From the NCBI RefSeq assembly GCF_014897985.1, contig NZ_JABUZA010000002.1:62001-126000 (forward strand): a stretch of 64,000 nucleotides of DNA, read 5' to 3'. Below, piece by piece: positions 29,641 to 42,200 of this stretch (positions are counted from its first letter, which is position 1; every line of letters begins with the position of its first letter). The notes under the pieces are model-generated. The model had not been told where the DNA came from. It saw only the letters and a program-made list of their open reading frames with translations, and did not search any database. Origin of the DNA: Halomonas colorata. Lineage in GTDB: Bacteria; Pseudomonadota; Gammaproteobacteria; Pseudomonadales; Halomonadaceae. Made by a program: the position numbers and the translations under genes.

Positions 29641-32600
29641 TGGGGGCCTTCTAAAGTAACCTGCGGCGAAGCCCAGGGGCCTCGCACGCGATAATGAATG
29701 GTCGTCGCTCGATCCAGCGCATCACCAAATAGCTGGTCGGCAATAAATAATGCGCCACCCACCACAGGAGCACCCACTGCGATAGCGGCAATTGGCAAGC
29801 TCTGTGTCACTGGTAGTACAACGCCCAGGCGTTGGTCGAGCTCGCGATGAAGTAGGTTAACGTTGCCCGTTAAGGTTAAGTTGGCGGCAGGCGCGTCAAT
29901 TTGCAATGGCTCGCTCAAGGAAAGCTGACCATTCGCTACATTCGCCGAGCCATGAACTCTATCAAAAGCAGTGCCCTGGCCGGTTACGTCAGAAAAATCC
30001 AGGCGTAAGCGGCGAAAAATATTATCCAAGTTTAGCAGACCAACGAGCCGCACCGGGGCGGACTCCAGGGTCATAAAGCGGCCATCTTGAAGATCAGCAT
30101 CAATCTCACCCTGGGCCTGACTTAAATCAAACTGCCACGGCGCCCCCGCCCAAGAAAGGTTGGCGTTTGCATCAGTGCGCCGGCTGCGCAAGGCAACGGG
30201 CTGATCCAGCCGCTCTAGTGCTGTACCTATATCGCCACCCTGAAGTGAAATATTAGCGCGGGTACGACTAGTGGAAACATCACCCTCCCAGTAGAGTTCA
30301 CCACGGGCGGAAAGTTGCCCGAGCGTCAGCCCAACCGGCGTCAGCGAGAATCGATCATCATCGGTGTGCCAGTAAGCCGATAAAGGCCCAAACCGGCTCG
30401 CGCCCATACTTATTTCTGCAAGCCTGAGTCGGCCATCGGGCACTTGGGCAAGCCAATCGGGAATAGCTGCCGGTGTGGCTTTGTGGGTTTCTACTTCCTG
30501 CATCCAGGATTCAGGGGAAGACGCGCCATCTTCCTCGGAGGATTCTGCCAAATTAAACAGTGGATCCAGCGCCAACTGCTCAATAGTGATATCCAGCGGG
30601 TATTGGGAGGCGGCGTCATAATGAACCCGCCCCGCGATCAACTCACCGTCAAGCGCTGCATTGATAGCTCCGTTGTGGACATCACCGGTTAACGCCACCG
30701 CCCCCACACAGGTCTGCTGATACACCAGACAGGCGGTTTCCAGATCAACCTTAAGTGGAGGATGATCGTTCATTGAGCCTGCTGATACGCTTTGCTCACC
30801 GGCCAACAGCGGGGCTATGGCCTGCTGCCAAGCCTTAGGATCAATGCGGGGAATACTTGCCTGTAAATCTACGCCTAGCTGTGAAGGCCATTCAGGCGGG
30901 CTAACATCCGCCTCCGCCAGACGCAGACTGGCAGACAATCCGCCGTGCTGGTGTAAGCGCAGATGGGCAATATCAGCCAGGCGGCTTTCCACACGCCCGC
31001 TTTCAAAATCAGCGTTGAGCATCCAGGGCCAAGGCTGCCCCGCCGCTTTAGCAAATGGCGCAGGTAGCTCACTGGTAACCCCCGCCAGCTGACTTTCCAG
31101 CGTTAAACGTGGCGTTGGTTCAAGCGACACGTTGCCCTGCCACTGGATCGCGCCACTAAATAACTGCGTCCCCTGCTCGGCAGGAATCCCCGCCAATGGG
31201 AACAGTGGTGCAAGCGGGGTTTGGCCGCGCAAGGCGATGCCGTGGCGCTGGGTATGCAGCTCAGCATTAATGTCACCACCGAGTAACTTTCCGCCCACAT
31301 CGCCTATCAAAGCCATGCTCTCACCGTGCTGCTGCCAGGTTAACTGGCCACGCAGGGCCTGAAGGGCCAGATTAAGCGGCGTATACACAATACGAGTTAA
31401 GGCCGGCGTGGCATTGATCTCAAGCTGGAGTGCTTCAGGCGTCGAGAGGGGTAGCGACAAGGCTAAATCACCCTCCACCTCACCTTCCACCTGAAGATCG
31501 TTGAGGATATCCAGGTCAATATCGGGCATCGACTGTAGAAATGCTTTCAATGACGCCCCATCGCTCTGCAAATTCCCCGATACGTTGAGCGTTTCATCCT
31601 CCATGATCAGCTCGCCTTGAGAAGCCGTGACCCCATGGCTTTGCGCATGGTCTATCTGGGCTTCAAGCACCTGGCTTTGCCACTTCAAGCGTCCCTGCAC
31701 CTCATCAAGACGCGGCCAGCCCGGGGCGATGGGCAGATGTCCCTCAATAACGTTCAGAGCAAGCGTTGCAGATATATCATCAGCACTTACGCCCTCACCA
31801 AGCGGCAGGCTAAGTTTGAGCGAGCCATTGGGCACCTTGCCACCGATATCGTTAAGCAGCCAGGTGCGCAGCTCTTCATCAAAAGCATTAAGCGGCAGCC
31901 ATTGCGCCAGCGGACGATCCAAGGCGTTCACATTGGCAAAATCGATATCTAAGCCAAACTGGCCCGAATTCTCACTGGCGATTAAACCAAATCCACCGCT
32001 TACCTGGGCGCCATCCCAATTCACGTTGAGCTGACGCCCACTTATCATAGTTCTGGGGCCGTCGTAGACCCACTCCACCACGCCTTCTGCGTTTTGTAGC
32101 TGCATGGGAGCGATAAACAGATCGGGGAAATACAGGCTAGTTTGGCCAGCGCTATCAAACGTGACGCGCCCACGCAAATCTCGTGCCTGCACCCAGGCGT
32201 CCACAGGCCCACCACCGGGCGCCTGCTGCCAGGGCGATACTTCCACATTGGTTAATGCTGCATCAACACCCCAGCGTCCTTCATTCTGGCCCAGGCGCAG
32301 GCCCTGCACCTGACCTTGGGGAGCCAGCGTCTGCAAGACACGCGTTACCGATTCGGGAAGAAAAACGTAATCGCGCCATGCCGTCAATGAGGCAAGCTCG
32401 AATGCGCTGGTACGCAGCTCCCACTGGCCGGGCTGGTGGGCAAGATACCAATAGTGCGGCAAAGCAGGCCCTTCGGTGACGCCTTCCGGCTGCGCCCACT
32501 CAACGTTTTGCGCATTGCCTCTCAGCCACGCTTCTCCGCCATCGCCATCGCGCTGCCACTCGCCATGCGCCTGGATATTTTTTAATACGGCGTATTGAAT

Positions 32601-33488
32601 ATCCTGACGCAGAACCAGCTGAGGAACATCGACAGCCAGCCGCGCCTCCTGAAGTCGCCCTTCATACCAGCGGCCCCATAGACGAGCATCGCCGCCCATT
32701 TGCTCTAGAAAAGGCACATGATCGGGGCGAAACATTTCCGCCAATACCAGAAGCTGATCAAACTGCGCTTCCAGCGAGAGCGTGGCAGAAAAATCATCGA
32801 TACCACGTTTGCCCGGCTGCATCTCTGCCAGCAGTTGCACTGCCGGGGTTGATGGTGCTTGTTCCTGGTCGGCAGAAAGAATATCCACCGTGCCCTGCAA
32901 GCTGGTCCCTTGCGAATTGCCCGTCAAGAGTAGCGTTGGGGCTTCCAGCATAACGCGGTCGTGCTGGCCGTGGAGCACAACACGGGTATCGTCGATCCAG
33001 ATACGCTGGCGCAACAGCCACTCTGTCAGGCCATCAATGGTGGCTAAGTCAACCTCTGGTTCAGGGGCTATATCAAGGGGTAAGCGAGCCGGTTCTGGCC
33101 ATTGCCACTGATGCTCAAGCCCTTGATAAAGGTGAAATTCGGTTTGATGAAGCCTGATATCACTGAAGATGGGTAGGAAATTGCATAGCGAAGCCACTAT
33201 ATCCAAGCGTAGTTCGGCTTGCTGCAGTGAAAACAGTGACTGCCCGCTGGGCGTTTCAGCCTCAAAGCCTTCAAGCTTAAGAATCAGGTCATTACGGGCC
33301 ATGGACACAACAAGATTCTCTATGTGCACCGGTACGCCAATCTTGGCTTCAAGCCAGCTTTCAAGGTGCGGCGTCAAGGCATCCGCCTGACTAACCGCAA
33401 GCCTAAAAAGCAGCAATACAACCGCAAGAACGCCCAGACCCCAGGCGAGCAGAAGTAAGCTCCAACGCGTCAGAGAACGGTTCTTCAT
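29637..33488 (-). CDS. yhdP: AsmA-like lipid-transport protein YhdP
   Basis: A 1283-residue protein with one N-terminal membrane helix (about residues 9-29) and a very long beta-rich periplasmic region ending in an AsmA-like/TamB-related domain ('[27 protein letters not shown]' in pieces near residue 1160-1190). YhdP, TamB and YdbH are thought to form hydrophobic-groove bridges carrying phospholipids to the outer membrane. Length is close to E. coli YhdP (1266 aa). It lies between rng and tldD, the conserved neighbourhood, and starts 4 bp after rng. Confidence 0.92.
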   Translation of the reverse strand: MKNRSLTRWSLLLLAWGLGVLAVVLLLFRLAVSQADALTPHLESWLEAKIGVPVHIENLVVSMARNDLILKLEGFEAETPSGQSLFSLQQAELRLDIVASLCNFLPIFSDIRLHQTEFHLYQGLEHQWQWPEPARLPLDIAPEPEVDLATIDGLTEWLLRQRIWIDDTRVVLHGQHDRVMLEAPTLLLTGNSQGTSLQGTVDILSADQEQAPSTPAVQLLAEMQPGKRGIDDFSATLSLEAQFDQLLVLAEMFRPDHVPFLEQMGGDARLWGRWYEGRLQEARLAVDVPQLVLRQDIQYAVLKNIQAHGEWQRDGDGGEAWLRGNAQNVEWAQPEGVTEGPALPHYWYLAHQPGQWELRTSAFELASLTAWRDYVFLPESVTRVLQTLAPQGQVQGLRLGQNEGRWGVDAALTNVEVSPWQQAPGGGPVDAWVQARDLRGRVTFDSAGQTSLYFPDLFIAPMQLQNAEGVVEWVYDGPRTMISGRQLNVNWDGAQVSGGFGLIASENSGQFGLDIDFANVNALDRPLAQWLPLNAFDEELRTWLLNDIGGKVPNGSLKLSLPLGEGVSADDISATLALNVIEGHLPIAPGWPRLDEVQGRLKWQSQVLEAQIDHAQSHGVTASQGELIMEDETLNVSGNLQSDGASLKAFLQSMPDIDLDILNDLQVEGEVEGDLALSLPLSTPEALQLEINATPALTRIVYTPLNLALQALRGQLTWQQHGESMALIGDVGGKLLGGDINAELHTQRHGIALRGQTPLAPLFPLAGIPAEQGTQLFSGAIQWQGNVSLEPTPRLTLESQLAGVTSELPAPFAKAAGQPWPWMLNADFESGRVESRLADIAHLRLHQHGGLSASLRLAEADVSPPEWPSQLGVDLQASIPRIDPKAWQQAIAPLLAGEQSVSAGSMNDHPPLKVDLETACLVYQQTCVGAVALTGDVHNGAINAALDGELIAGRVHYDAASQYPLDITIEQLALDPLFNLAESSEEDGASSPESWMQEVETHKATPAAIPDWLAQVPDGRLRLAEISMGASRFGPLSAYWHTDDDRFSLTPVGLTLGQLSARGELYWEGDVSTSRTRANISLQGGDIGTALERLDQPVALRSRRTDANANLSWAGAPWQFDLSQAQGEIDADLQDGRFMTLESAPVRLVGLLNLDNIFRRLRLDFSDVTGQGTAFDRVHGSANVANGQLSLSEPLQIDAPAANLTLTGNVNLLHRELDQRLGVVLPVTQSLPIAAIAVGAPVVGGALFIADQLFGDALDRATTIHYRVRGPWASPQVTLEGPQ

Positions 33489-33492
33489 ACAA

Positions 33493-34956
33493 TTACATCA
33501 ACACAATATCGTACTGCTCTTGTGAATAATGCTGCTCCACCTGAAAGCGAATGGTTTTGTTGATAAACGTTTCCAGATCAGCGACGGCTGCTGACTCTTC
33601 ATCGAGCAAGCGATCAACAACCGGCTGAGACGCCAATACCATATAGGTTTCTGGACTATAGGCCCGCTCTTCACGCAGGATTTCACGGAAAATTTCGTAG
33701 CATATCGTTTCGGGCGTTTTTAACGTACCGCGCCCGCTACACGTCGGACATGCCTCACATAGCGTCTGCTCAAGGCTTTCGCGGGTGCGCTTGCGGGTTA
33801 ACTGCACCAGGCCTAATTCTGTCACCCCAGTACACTTGGTTTTGGCGTGGTCGCGCTCCAAGGCTTTTTCAAGCACGCGCAGCACCTGCCGCTGGTGCTC
33901 CACTTCTATCATATCGATAAAGTCGATAATGATAATGCCACCTAAATTGCGCAGGCGAAGCTGACGGGCAATGGCGGTGGCTGCTTCCAGATTGGTCTTG
34001 AAAATAGTCTCTTCAAGATTGCGATGCCCAACATAACCGCCCGTATTGACATCAATCGTGGTCATCGCCTCGGTGGGGTCAATAACCAGATAACCGCCCG
34101 ATTTAAGCTGTACCTTACGCCCCAAGGCCTTCTGAATTTCATCTTCAACGCTATACAGATCAAAGATAGGCCGCTCACCAGGATAGTACTCAATTCTATC
34201 CACGGCATCGGGCATAAACTCTTCGGCAAACTCGACTAACTTGACGAAGTTTTCCCGGGAATCAATACGCACTTTCTCGATATCATCGCGCATTACATCG
34301 CGCAAGGTGCGCATAAATAGCGGCAAATCGTCATAAATAACGCTGGATGGCGCTGCGGTAATTTTGCGCTCGGCGACTTTTCGCCAGATGCGCAGCAAAA
34401 AATGCATATCGCCTGCCAGCTCTTCATCACCCACACCTTCTGCCGCCGTGCGCACAATAAAACCGCCGGTGACTTCCAGCGTTTGCTCGGCAATACCACT
34501 ATCTAGTAGCGCCTTGAGGCGCTCGCGCTCCCGCTCATCCTCTATACGCTGAGAAACGCCGTGATGGGGGGAGTCCGGCATATACACCAGATAGCGTGAA
34601 GGGATCGATAAATGCGTGGTAAGCCGCGCCCCTTTTGTACCGATAGGGTCTTTGGTTACCTGTACCACCAGCGCCTGCCCCTCGTGCAATAGCTGGCCTA
34701 TGGTTTGCTGCTCGTCGCTTGGCGTGCCGGAAGGCATAACCTCATGGGCATGAATAAACGCCGCTCGCTCCAGGCCAATATCAACAAAGGCAGCCTGCAT
34801 TCCAGGCAATACACGAACCACCCTGCCTTTGTAGATATTGCCTACTATCCCACGCCGCCTTGAGCGCTCAATAAGCGCCTCTTGTAAAACGCCGTTTTCA
34901 ACAAGCGCAACGCGGGTTTCCATTGGCGTTAAATTGATGAGGACTTCACCACTCAT
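33493..34956 (-). CDS. rng: Ribonuclease G
   Basis: A 487-residue RNase G, an endoribonuclease that matures the 16S rRNA 5' end and degrades some mRNAs. An N-terminal S1-type domain ('RIVGNIYKGRVVRVLPGMQAAFVDIG' in pieces, ~36-61) precedes the catalytic segment 'MTTIDVNTG' and 'IIIIDFIDM'. The Zn-link is 'CEACPTCSGRGT'. It lacks the long C-terminal scaffold of RNase E. A good AAGGA precedes ATG 34956. Confidence 0.95.
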   Translation of the reverse strand: MSGEVLINLTPMETRVALVENGVLQEALIERSRRRGIVGNIYKGRVVRVLPGMQAAFVDIGLERAAFIHAHEVMPSGTPSDEQQTIGQLLHEGQALVVQVTKDPIGTKGARLTTHLSIPSRYLVYMPDSPHHGVSQRIEDERERERLKALLDSGIAEQTLEVTGGFIVRTAAEGVGDEELAGDMHFLLRIWRKVAERKITAAPSSVIYDDLPLFMRTLRDVMRDDIEKVRIDSRENFVKLVEFAEEFMPDAVDRIEYYPGERPIFDLYSVEDEIQKALGRKVQLKSGGYLVIDPTEAMTTIDVNTGGYVGHRNLEETIFKTNLEAATAIARQLRLRNLGGIIIIDFIDMIEVEHQRQVLRVLEKALERDHAKTKCTGVTELGLVQLTRKRTRESLEQTLCEACPTCSGRGTLKTPETICYEIFREILREERAYSPETYMVLASQPVVDRLLDEESAAVADLETFINKTIRFQVEQHYSQEQYDIVLM

Positions 34957-35014
34957 GCAAAATTCCTTCTCGGTTCACGTATTTCACGCCCGTCTATAGG
35001 CAATGAGACGACGA

Positions 35015-35629
35015 CTAGGTGTGCGAGTAATAATGCCCCATCCAAATAGGCACCCCCTGCTGATTTAGCAATTGCGCCGTTTCATAAAGCGGCAAACCAA
35101 CCACTGCTGAGTGGCTACCCTTAATTTCTTCCACAAAAATCGCGGCCAGTCCCTGTATAGCATACCCGCCTGCTTTATCTGCCGGCTCACCGGTTTGCCA
35201 ATAGTCGGCGATTTCCCGAGTGGTGATCTCACGCATTCGCACGTGTGTGGTGACGCAGCGGCAAAGCACGCCCTTAGGGCCGGTAACGGCAACCGCGGTA
35301 AGCACCTCATGCCATCGACCGGAAAGGCGCGCAAGCATAGCGGCGGCGTCATCTGCATCCACAGGTTTGCCTAACAGTACGCCATCCACCACAACCGCGG
35401 TATCTGAACCTAACGTAGGTAGTGAGCTCAGCGGCGCCGACGCTTCGGCTTTAGCAACGGCTAGACGCTCGACATAATTCTTGGCAGACTCACCCGGTTT
35501 GGGCGTCTCGTCCACATGGCTGGGTAGAATACTGACAGTGACGCCAATTGAGGCCAGCAGATCGCGCCGCCGGGGTGAGGCAGACGCCAAACACAGCATA
35601 GGTGATGAGGTAGTATCCAGCGCAGCCAT
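35015..35629 (-). CDS. maf: Maf-family nucleoside-triphosphate pyrophosphatase (YhdE type)
   Basis: A 204-residue Maf protein predicted to hydrolyse dTTP/UTP and modified pyrimidine nucleotides (house-cleaning). Motifs are '[12 protein letters not shown]' (about residues 15-26), '[11 protein letters not shown]' and '[13 protein letters not shown]'. I chose ATG 35629 over a TTG two codons earlier. It follows mreD with almost no gap. Confidence 0.92.
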   Translation of the reverse strand: MAALDTTSSPMLCLASASPRRRDLLASIGVTVSILPSHVDETPKPGESAKNYVERLAVAKAEASAPLSSLPTLGSDTAVVVDGVLLGKPVDADDAAAMLARLSGRWHEVLTAVAVTGPKGVLCRCVTTHVRMREITTREIADYWQTGEPADKAGGYAIQGLAAIFVEEIKGSHSAVVGLPLYETAQLLNQQGVPIWMGHYYSHT

Positions 35630-35631
35630 GC

Positions 35632-36120
35632 TCAAGGCCCCAGTAAGCGTCGTTCCAACGCTTTAAACATAGTGGCTAACCACGGCCATAGAAATGCACT
35701 GATTAATGACGGTATTAAAAAGGATAGGTGTATCGAGAACTCACCGGTCAACGTACGCAGCCACTGTTCGACCAGCTGTACCAAGCCGAGCAGTACCAGT
35801 ACGAGAACTGACTGCTGAACCAGCGAGTAGGCACGAAAACGTGGATATACCAGGGCGCATAGAAAGGCTAGCAGCGACAAAATCAGAGCATGCTGACCAA
35901 GCGATGTGCCCTCAATCAAGTCCAGAAGCACCCCGAGTATGAATCCGTGAAAAACACCTACCCGATCAGGCGCACGCATACACCAATAGATCAGCATTAA
36001 GCCGATCCATTCAGGGCGATATACTTGCCATCCTTCGGCGAGCGGCATCACTTGCAGGCAAAGCGCCAGAACAAGGCTAAACCACACGACTATCAGCGGC
36101 ACTACAGGAACACGCGCCAT
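35632..36120 (-). CDS. mreD: Rod shape-determining protein MreD
   Basis: A 162-residue polytopic inner-membrane protein (about five hydrophobic segments) of the Rod elongasome. The family pattern is '[20 protein letters not shown]' followed by '[21 protein letters not shown]'. The ATG overlaps the mreC stop (TAATG). Confidence 0.93.
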   Translation of the reverse strand: MARVPVVPLIVVWFSLVLALCLQVMPLAEGWQVYRPEWIGLMLIYWCMRAPDRVGVFHGFILGVLLDLIEGTSLGQHALILSLLAFLCALVYPRFRAYSLVQQSVLVLVLLGLVQLVEQWLRTLTGEFSIHLSFLIPSLISAFLWPWLATMFKALERRLLGP

Positions 36121-37061
36121 TAGCGATCCTCCTGAGCGTCGTCTGGCTCAATCGGGGCAAGCCGCTGGGCTGCGTGTATGGCATCGGCTGAGATATCCAT
36201 GGACTCATCCCAAATGGGGTCGTCGACGTCTTCACGCGGCGGTGGGAATAACAGCAGAAAATGGCGGGCACGCTGCAACTGCGCCGTTGGCTCAGCGGTA
36301 ACCCGGGCAAACGGCTGCCCGGGGTCGTGATAAACCTCAGTGACTCTCGCAACGGGATACCCCGGCGGAAAACGCCCTGCCAGCCCCGACGTGGTTAACA
36401 GGTCGCCTTCGCGAATATCGGCTGTATCAGGCACATGGAGTACATTAACGCTGCCGTAGCGCCCGGCTCCCTGCACAATAAAGCGCAAGCCATTACGGTT
36501 AATTTGAACCGGAAGCGCATGGCTTGCATCGGCCAATAACAGTACCCGGCTGGAGTACGCCGACACTGCAGTTACTTGCCCGACAAGGCCAGACGCATCG
36601 ATGACCGGCTGCCCTACGTACGCCCCATTACGATGCCCACGATCGATCACCATTTGATGACTAAACGGGTCGTTATCCAACGATAGTAGTTCAGCGGTAA
36701 TATACGGAATACGACGCCGCTCGCCGGCTTTAAGCAATTGGCGCAGCTCGGTATTTTCAGCCGTCAAATTAGCTAGTCGCTGACCTCGGTGAGATAGCGT
36801 CAGAATTTGTTCGCGCAGCCGACGATTTTCATCGACCAAAGCCTGCTGATCAGACAGCGCAAGCGCGCCCCAATTCAACAAGTCGCTAGGCACGCTAACA
36901 ACCCATTGAACAGGCGCAACAACCATCGTCATTTGAGCGCGCACGTCTTCCATACGTGTAAAACGATGGTCGGCAAACATCAAGATGCTTGCCGCCAACA
37001 CGCAAAAAAACAGCCGGTAGCCCGGCAGCGGCCCGTGTGAAAATAGCGGTTTAATAGGCAA
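36120..37061 (-). CDS. mreC: Rod shape-determining protein MreC
   Basis: A 313-residue bitopic protein with a membrane helix (about 15-30), a coiled coil (about 72-105) and a periplasmic beta domain. Recognised by 'DPFSHQMVIDRGHRNGAYVGQPV', 'SSRVLLLADASHALPVQI' and 'GLAGRFPPGYPVARV'. The most plausible start is TTG at 37061: the encoded N-terminus ('IKPLFSHGP') aligns with the E. coli MreC start ('MKPIFSRGP'), and there is no in-frame ATG or GTG nearby. The C-terminal 45 residues are acidic and probably disordered. Confidence 0.93.
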   Translation of the reverse strand: MPIKPLFSHGPLPGYRLFFCVLAASILMFADHRFTRMEDVRAQMTMVVAPVQWVVSVPSDLLNWGALALSDQQALVDENRRLREQILTLSHRGQRLANLTAENTELRQLLKAGERRRIPYITAELLSLDNDPFSHQMVIDRGHRNGAYVGQPVIDASGLVGQVTAVSAYSSRVLLLADASHALPVQINRNGLRFIVQGAGRYGSVNVLHVPDTADIREGDLLTTSGLAGRFPPGYPVARVTEVYHDPGQPFARVTAEPTAQLQRARHFLLLFPPPREDVDDPIWDESMDISADAIHAAQRLAPIEPDDAQEDR

Positions 37062-37085
37062 TCCCCCGCGATAAACCGCTAAACG

Positions 37086-38135
<1,050 letters not shown>

Positions 38136-38354
38136 CTAGTGCAGACCGGGAACCTGTGCGGATGCAAACGGTATCACCGCAACCCCCCGGCAGCAAGCAC
38201 GAGTCGCGCTGAACACTGCCCGTGAAGGCCAAGATGTGGTACCTTTTGCGGCTATTTTCCACGTCTGTTACAGAAGACGATTTTTTCGATGACAGACTGT
38301 ATACCGCACAAAGCGGAATACGTTCCATCACGTTTTAGCGAGGACTTTTCGATC

Positions 38355-38642
38355 ATGGCGCTTGAAGAATCTCATGTGCGCCGGGCCGCACACCTGGCCC
38401 GACTCGCCGTCAGCGATGACCAAGCCACCGGTTTTGTCGACGATCTAAGCCGCATTCTGGACATGGTAGACCAACTTCAAAGCATTGATACAGAAGGCGT
38501 TTCTCCACTCTCTCACCCGCTGGACGCAACTCAGCGCCTGCGTGCGGACGAAGTCACAGAAACCAACCAGCGCGATGCGTTTCAACGCTGTGCGCCAGCC
38601 GTGGAAAACGGCTTGTATCTGGTTCCTCGTGTTGTTGAATAA
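38355..38642 (+). CDS. gatC: Asp/Glu-tRNA amidotransferase subunit C
   Basis: A 95-residue GatC, the small scaffold of the GatCAB complex. '[17 protein letters not shown]' and '[21 protein letters not shown]' (split) are characteristic. I chose ATG 38355 over an upstream ATG at 38289 because it matches the family length. It is the first gene of gatCAB. Confidence 0.94.
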   Translation: MALEESHVRRAAHLARLAVSDDQATGFVDDLSRILDMVDQLQSIDTEGVSPLSHPLDATQRLRADEVTETNQRDAFQRCAPAVENGLYLVPRVVE

Positions 38643-38710
38643 GCAAGTCCCGGGCTTTCCAGGCGCAGTTTCAACACTTCTCTTTCGTTCTCGAACGGAG
38701 CTTTCGGGTC

Positions 38711-40171
38711 ATGCATGATAAAACTTTAACGCAACTCGCCACCGCCTTAAAAAGTGGTGAGTTTTCCAGTCGCGAGCTGACCTCGCACTATTTACAAAAA
38801 ATTGAGAAGGCCGACGGCACGCTCAATAGCTTTATTACCGTGACCGGCGAACAGGCACTCAATCAAGCAGAAGAAGCCGATAAAGCGCGCGCCGCGGGTA
38901 ACGCGGGGCTGCTTACCGGCATTCCGCTGGCGCTCAAGGATATTTTTTGTACCCGCGATGTAAAAACCAGCTGCGGCTCCAAAATGCTGGATAATTTTAT
39001 CGCTCCTTACGATGCCACGGTCGTTGAAAAGCTTAACGCGGCGGGCACGATCAGCTTGGGTAAAACCAATATGGATGAGTTCGCGATGGGCTCTTCCAAT
39101 GAAAACAGCCATTACGGCGCGGTTAAAAATCCCTGGGATTTAACCGCGGTGCCGGGAGGCAGCTCAGGCGGAAGTGCCGCGGCGGTAGCCGCAGGCCTTG
39201 TACCGGCCGCCATGGGTACCGATACCGGCGGTTCGATCCGTCAGCCGGCGGCGTTTTGCGGCATTACCGGCTTGAAGCCCACCTATGGGCGCGTTTCGCG
39301 CTATGGCATCATTGCCTACGCTTCAAGCCTGGACCAGGCTGGCCCAATGGCACGCAGTGCCGAAGACTGCGCCCACCTGATGAACGTGATTGCCGGGCAC
39401 GACGTGCGCGACTCCACCAGCGTTGCCCGCGGCGTACCGGACTATACCGAAACGCTGAACGCCCCCCTCTCAGGCCTTAAAATTGGCCTGCCGAAAGAGT
39501 ATTTTGGCGACGGGTTAGACCCCGAAGTAGAAAAAGCCGTACGCGATGCGGTGAAAGTCTATGAATCATTAGGCGCAACGGTGCGCGAAGTGAGCTTGCC
39601 GCATACCCACTATGCGATTCCGGCCTACTACGTTATCGCCCCGGCGGAAGCCTCCTCCAACCTGTCGCGTTACGACGGCGTGCGCTTTGGCCACCGCTGT
39701 AAAGACCCCGTCGACCTGATCGATCTTTACAAGCGCAGCCGCGCGGAAGGCTTTGGTGAAGAGGTCAAGCGGCGGATTCTGATTGGCACCCATACCCTGT
39801 CAGAGGGCTTCTTTGACGCTTACTACACCAAAGCGCAAAAAGTACGCCGCCTTATTCGCCAGGACTTCCTCGACGTTTTTGAAGACGTTGATGTGCTCAT
39901 GGGCCCGGCCTCGCCAACCCCGGCATTTGACCTGGGCGCCAAAAAAGACCCAGTTTCGATGTACCTGCAGGATATCTACACCATCGCTGTGAACCTGGCG
40001 GGTATTCCCGGCATCAGCGTTCCAGCAGGCTTTGCAGGTGGCCGCCCCATAGGTCTACAGATTCTGGGCACACATTTTGCCGAAGCGCAGCTTTTAAACG
40101 TGGCGCATCAGTATCAGCAAGCGACTGACTGGCACCTTCAACTTCCTGCTTTCGCCGAGGAGAACGCCTAA
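38711..40171 (+). CDS. gatA: Asp/Glu-tRNA amidotransferase subunit A
   Basis: A 486-residue amidase-signature enzyme releasing ammonia from glutamine for transamidation. The Ser-cisSer-Lys triad is in 'LALKDIF' (Lys), '[15 protein letters not shown]' and '[28 protein letters not shown]' (in pieces). Its stop overlaps the gatB ATG (TAATG). Confidence 0.97.
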   Translation: MHDKTLTQLATALKSGEFSSRELTSHYLQKIEKADGTLNSFITVTGEQALNQAEEADKARAAGNAGLLTGIPLALKDIFCTRDVKTSCGSKMLDNFIAPYDATVVEKLNAAGTISLGKTNMDEFAMGSSNENSHYGAVKNPWDLTAVPGGSSGGSAAAVAAGLVPAAMGTDTGGSIRQPAAFCGITGLKPTYGRVSRYGIIAYASSLDQAGPMARSAEDCAHLMNVIAGHDVRDSTSVARGVPDYTETLNAPLSGLKIGLPKEYFGDGLDPEVEKAVRDAVKVYESLGATVREVSLPHTHYAIPAYYVIAPAEASSNLSRYDGVRFGHRCKDPVDLIDLYKRSRAEGFGEEVKRRILIGTHTLSEGFFDAYYTKAQKVRRLIRQDFLDVFEDVDVLMGPASPTPAFDLGAKKDPVSMYLQDIYTIAVNLAGIPGISVPAGFAGGRPIGLQILGTHFAEAQLLNVAHQYQQATDWHLQLPAFAEENA

Positions 40172-41625
40172 TGCAATGGGAAACCGTAATTGGGCTTGAA
40201 GTCCACGTTCAGCTCGCGACCCGCTCCAAGATTTTTTCCGGCGCCTCAACCGCGTTTGGCGCTGAGCCCAACACCCAGGCGTGCGCGGTTGATCTGGGGC
40301 TTCCCGGAACACTGCCGGTACTCAACGAGCAGGCCGTGGCCATGGCCGTTCAGTTTGGATTGGCGGTACATGCCGATATCGCCGAAGTCTCGGTGTTTGA
40401 TCGTAAAAACTACTTTTACGCTGACCTGCCCAAGGGCTATCAGACCAGCCAGATGTACCACCCCATCGTCGGCCCGGGTGACGTGGATATCACCCTGGAT
40501 GACGACACCACCAAGCGTATCCGCATCCACCACGCCCACCTAGAAGAGGATGCCGGCAAGTCGCTGCATGAAGACTTCCTGGGCATGACTGGTATTGATT
40601 TGAACCGTGCTGGTACGCCGCTTCTGGAAATCGTCTCCGAGCCGGACATGCGCAGCGCCAAGGAAGCGGTGGCGTATCTCAAGGCGATCCATGCCATCGT
40701 GACCTATCTGGGCATTTCCGATGGCAACATGGCCGAAGGCTCCATGCGCTGCGACGTCAACGTCTCGGTACGCCCCAAGGGGCAGGAAGCCTTCGGCACG
40801 CGGGCCGAGATCAAGAACGTCAACTCGTTCCGCTTTGTCGAGCGTGCGATCGCGTTTGAAGTAGAGCGCCAGATTGAGCTGATTGAAGACGGCGGCACGG
40901 TGGTTCAGGAAACCCGCCTGTTTGATCCTGAGCGCGACGAAACTCGCAGCATGCGTACCAAAGAGGAAGCTAACGACTATCGCTACTTCCCCTGCCCGGA
41001 CCTGCTTCCCGTCGTGCTCGATGAAGCCTATCTGGATCACTTGCGCAGCCAGCTGCCTGAATTGCCCGCCGACAAGCGCGAGCGCTTCCAAAGTGAACTG
41101 GGCCTGTCGGCTTACGATGCCGCCGTGCTATCGGCCAGTCGGGAAATGGCTGAGTTCTTCGAGGAAGTGCATCACGTGTGTGGTGATGCCAAGCAGGCCG
41201 CCAACTGGGTGCAGGGCGAGCTTTCCGGCGCGCTCAATCGTGAGAATCTGAGTATCAATAACAGCCCGATCTCGGCGCGCCAGCTGGGCGACCTGCTAAG
41301 CCGGGTGATTGACGGCACGATCAACGGCAAAGCCGCCAAGCAGGTCTTCCAAGCACTGTGGAACGGCCAGGGCGAAAATGCCGATGCGATCATCGAAGCC
41401 AAAGGCCTCAAGCAGGTCACGGACACCGGCGCGATTGAAGCCATGATCGACCAGGTGATCACCGAAAGCCCGGCCCAGGTGGCCCAGTATCGTGATGCCG
41501 AGCCTGAGAAACGCGGCAAGATGATCGGCTACTTTGTGGGTCAGGTGATGAAAGCCTCACGCGGCACGGCAAACCCGCAGCAGGTTAACGGCGTGCTGAT
41601 AGCGAAGCTTGACGCTCTCCTGTAA
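40171..41625 (+). CDS. gatB: Asp/Glu-tRNA amidotransferase subunit B
   Basis: A 484-residue GatB, which activates and amidates Asp-tRNAAsn/Glu-tRNAGln. Family blocks are '[20 protein letters not shown]', '[12 protein letters not shown]', '[10 protein letters not shown]' and '[16 protein letters not shown]', with the tRNA-binding YqeY-like tail at the C-terminus. Its presence implies indirect Asn-tRNA and/or Gln-tRNA formation; which one cannot be told from the window. Confidence 0.97.
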   Translation: MQWETVIGLEVHVQLATRSKIFSGASTAFGAEPNTQACAVDLGLPGTLPVLNEQAVAMAVQFGLAVHADIAEVSVFDRKNYFYADLPKGYQTSQMYHPIVGPGDVDITLDDDTTKRIRIHHAHLEEDAGKSLHEDFLGMTGIDLNRAGTPLLEIVSEPDMRSAKEAVAYLKAIHAIVTYLGISDGNMAEGSMRCDVNVSVRPKGQEAFGTRAEIKNVNSFRFVERAIAFEVERQIELIEDGGTVVQETRLFDPERDETRSMRTKEEANDYRYFPCPDLLPVVLDEAYLDHLRSQLPELPADKRERFQSELGLSAYDAAVLSASREMAEFFEEVHHVCGDAKQAANWVQGELSGALNRENLSINNSPISARQLGDLLSRVIDGTINGKAAKQVFQALWNGQGENADAIIEAKGLKQVTDTGAIEAMIDQVITESPAQVAQYRDAEPEKRGKMIGYFVGQVMKASRGTANPQQVNGVLIAKLDALL

Positions 41626-41651
41626 GCCTATCGCTATTGTGTTCGCGTAAT

Positions 41652-41685
41652 AAAACGGGCTGCCTTCATTCAGGCAGCCCGTTTT
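41652..41685 (+). terminator. Terminator after gatCAB
   Basis: 14-bp arms (41652-41665 / 41672-41685) with a 6-nt loop, ending in TTTT. It lies between convergent gatB and sixA and could act in both directions. Confidence 0.85.
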
Positions 41686-41717
41686 AGTCAGTGTCGCACT
41701 ATAGTTGCCAGAAAATG

Positions 41718-42200
41718 CTAAGCCAGTTGGCTGGGTGACGTATAGCGCTTTAGCTGCGCGCAGCCCGCCGCCCAAACGTCCGCCTCTAACTCAGCAATAC
41801 CCGCAGTGGCGAAGCCCAACCCCTGCCCAAACCTGCCGTCTACCAGAAGCTCCGTCAGGTTGCCTACCAGCGGCATATGGCTCACCAACATGGTAAGCGC
41901 GCTTTCCGGCTGGCTTAACAGCCAATCACATACCTCGGCCGGGTCGTCCTCGGGCGTGATAAAGTCCAACGTATTGAGCGGGCAACCCAATGCATCAGCA
42001 ATAATGCCCGCCGTTTGCTGGGCGCGCGCATAGGGGCTTGCGTAAAGAATGGGCAAGGCAAGCTCTCCTTTTGCCCTACGCGTCATAAGCCAACGCGCCA
42101 TGCGAGCGGCCTCATTTTCACCCTGCGGCGTCAGTACCCGCTGGCTATCAGGAAAACCTGGCGCGGCCTCCCCGTGGCGCATAATCAATAAGCTACTCAT
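41718..42200 (-). CDS. sixA: Phosphohistidine phosphatase SixA
   Basis: A 160-residue histidine-phosphatase-superfamily protein. The catalytic 'MRHGEA' (R8, H9) is at the N-terminus, and '[15 protein letters not shown]' and '[12 protein letters not shown]' are family-typical. SixA dephosphorylates phospho-His proteins and in E. coli acts on NPr of the nitrogen PTS, whose components (ptsN, ptsO) are also in this window. I chose ATG 42200, preceded by GAGG. It overlaps the gpsA end by 8 bp. Confidence 0.92.
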   Translation of the reverse strand: MSSLLIMRHGEAAPGFPDSQRVLTPQGENEAARMARWLMTRRAKGELALPILYASPYARAQQTAGIIADALGCPLNTLDFITPEDDPAEVCDWLLSQPESALTMLVSHMPLVGNLTELLVDGRFGQGLGFATAGIAELEADVWAAGCAQLKRYTSPSQLA

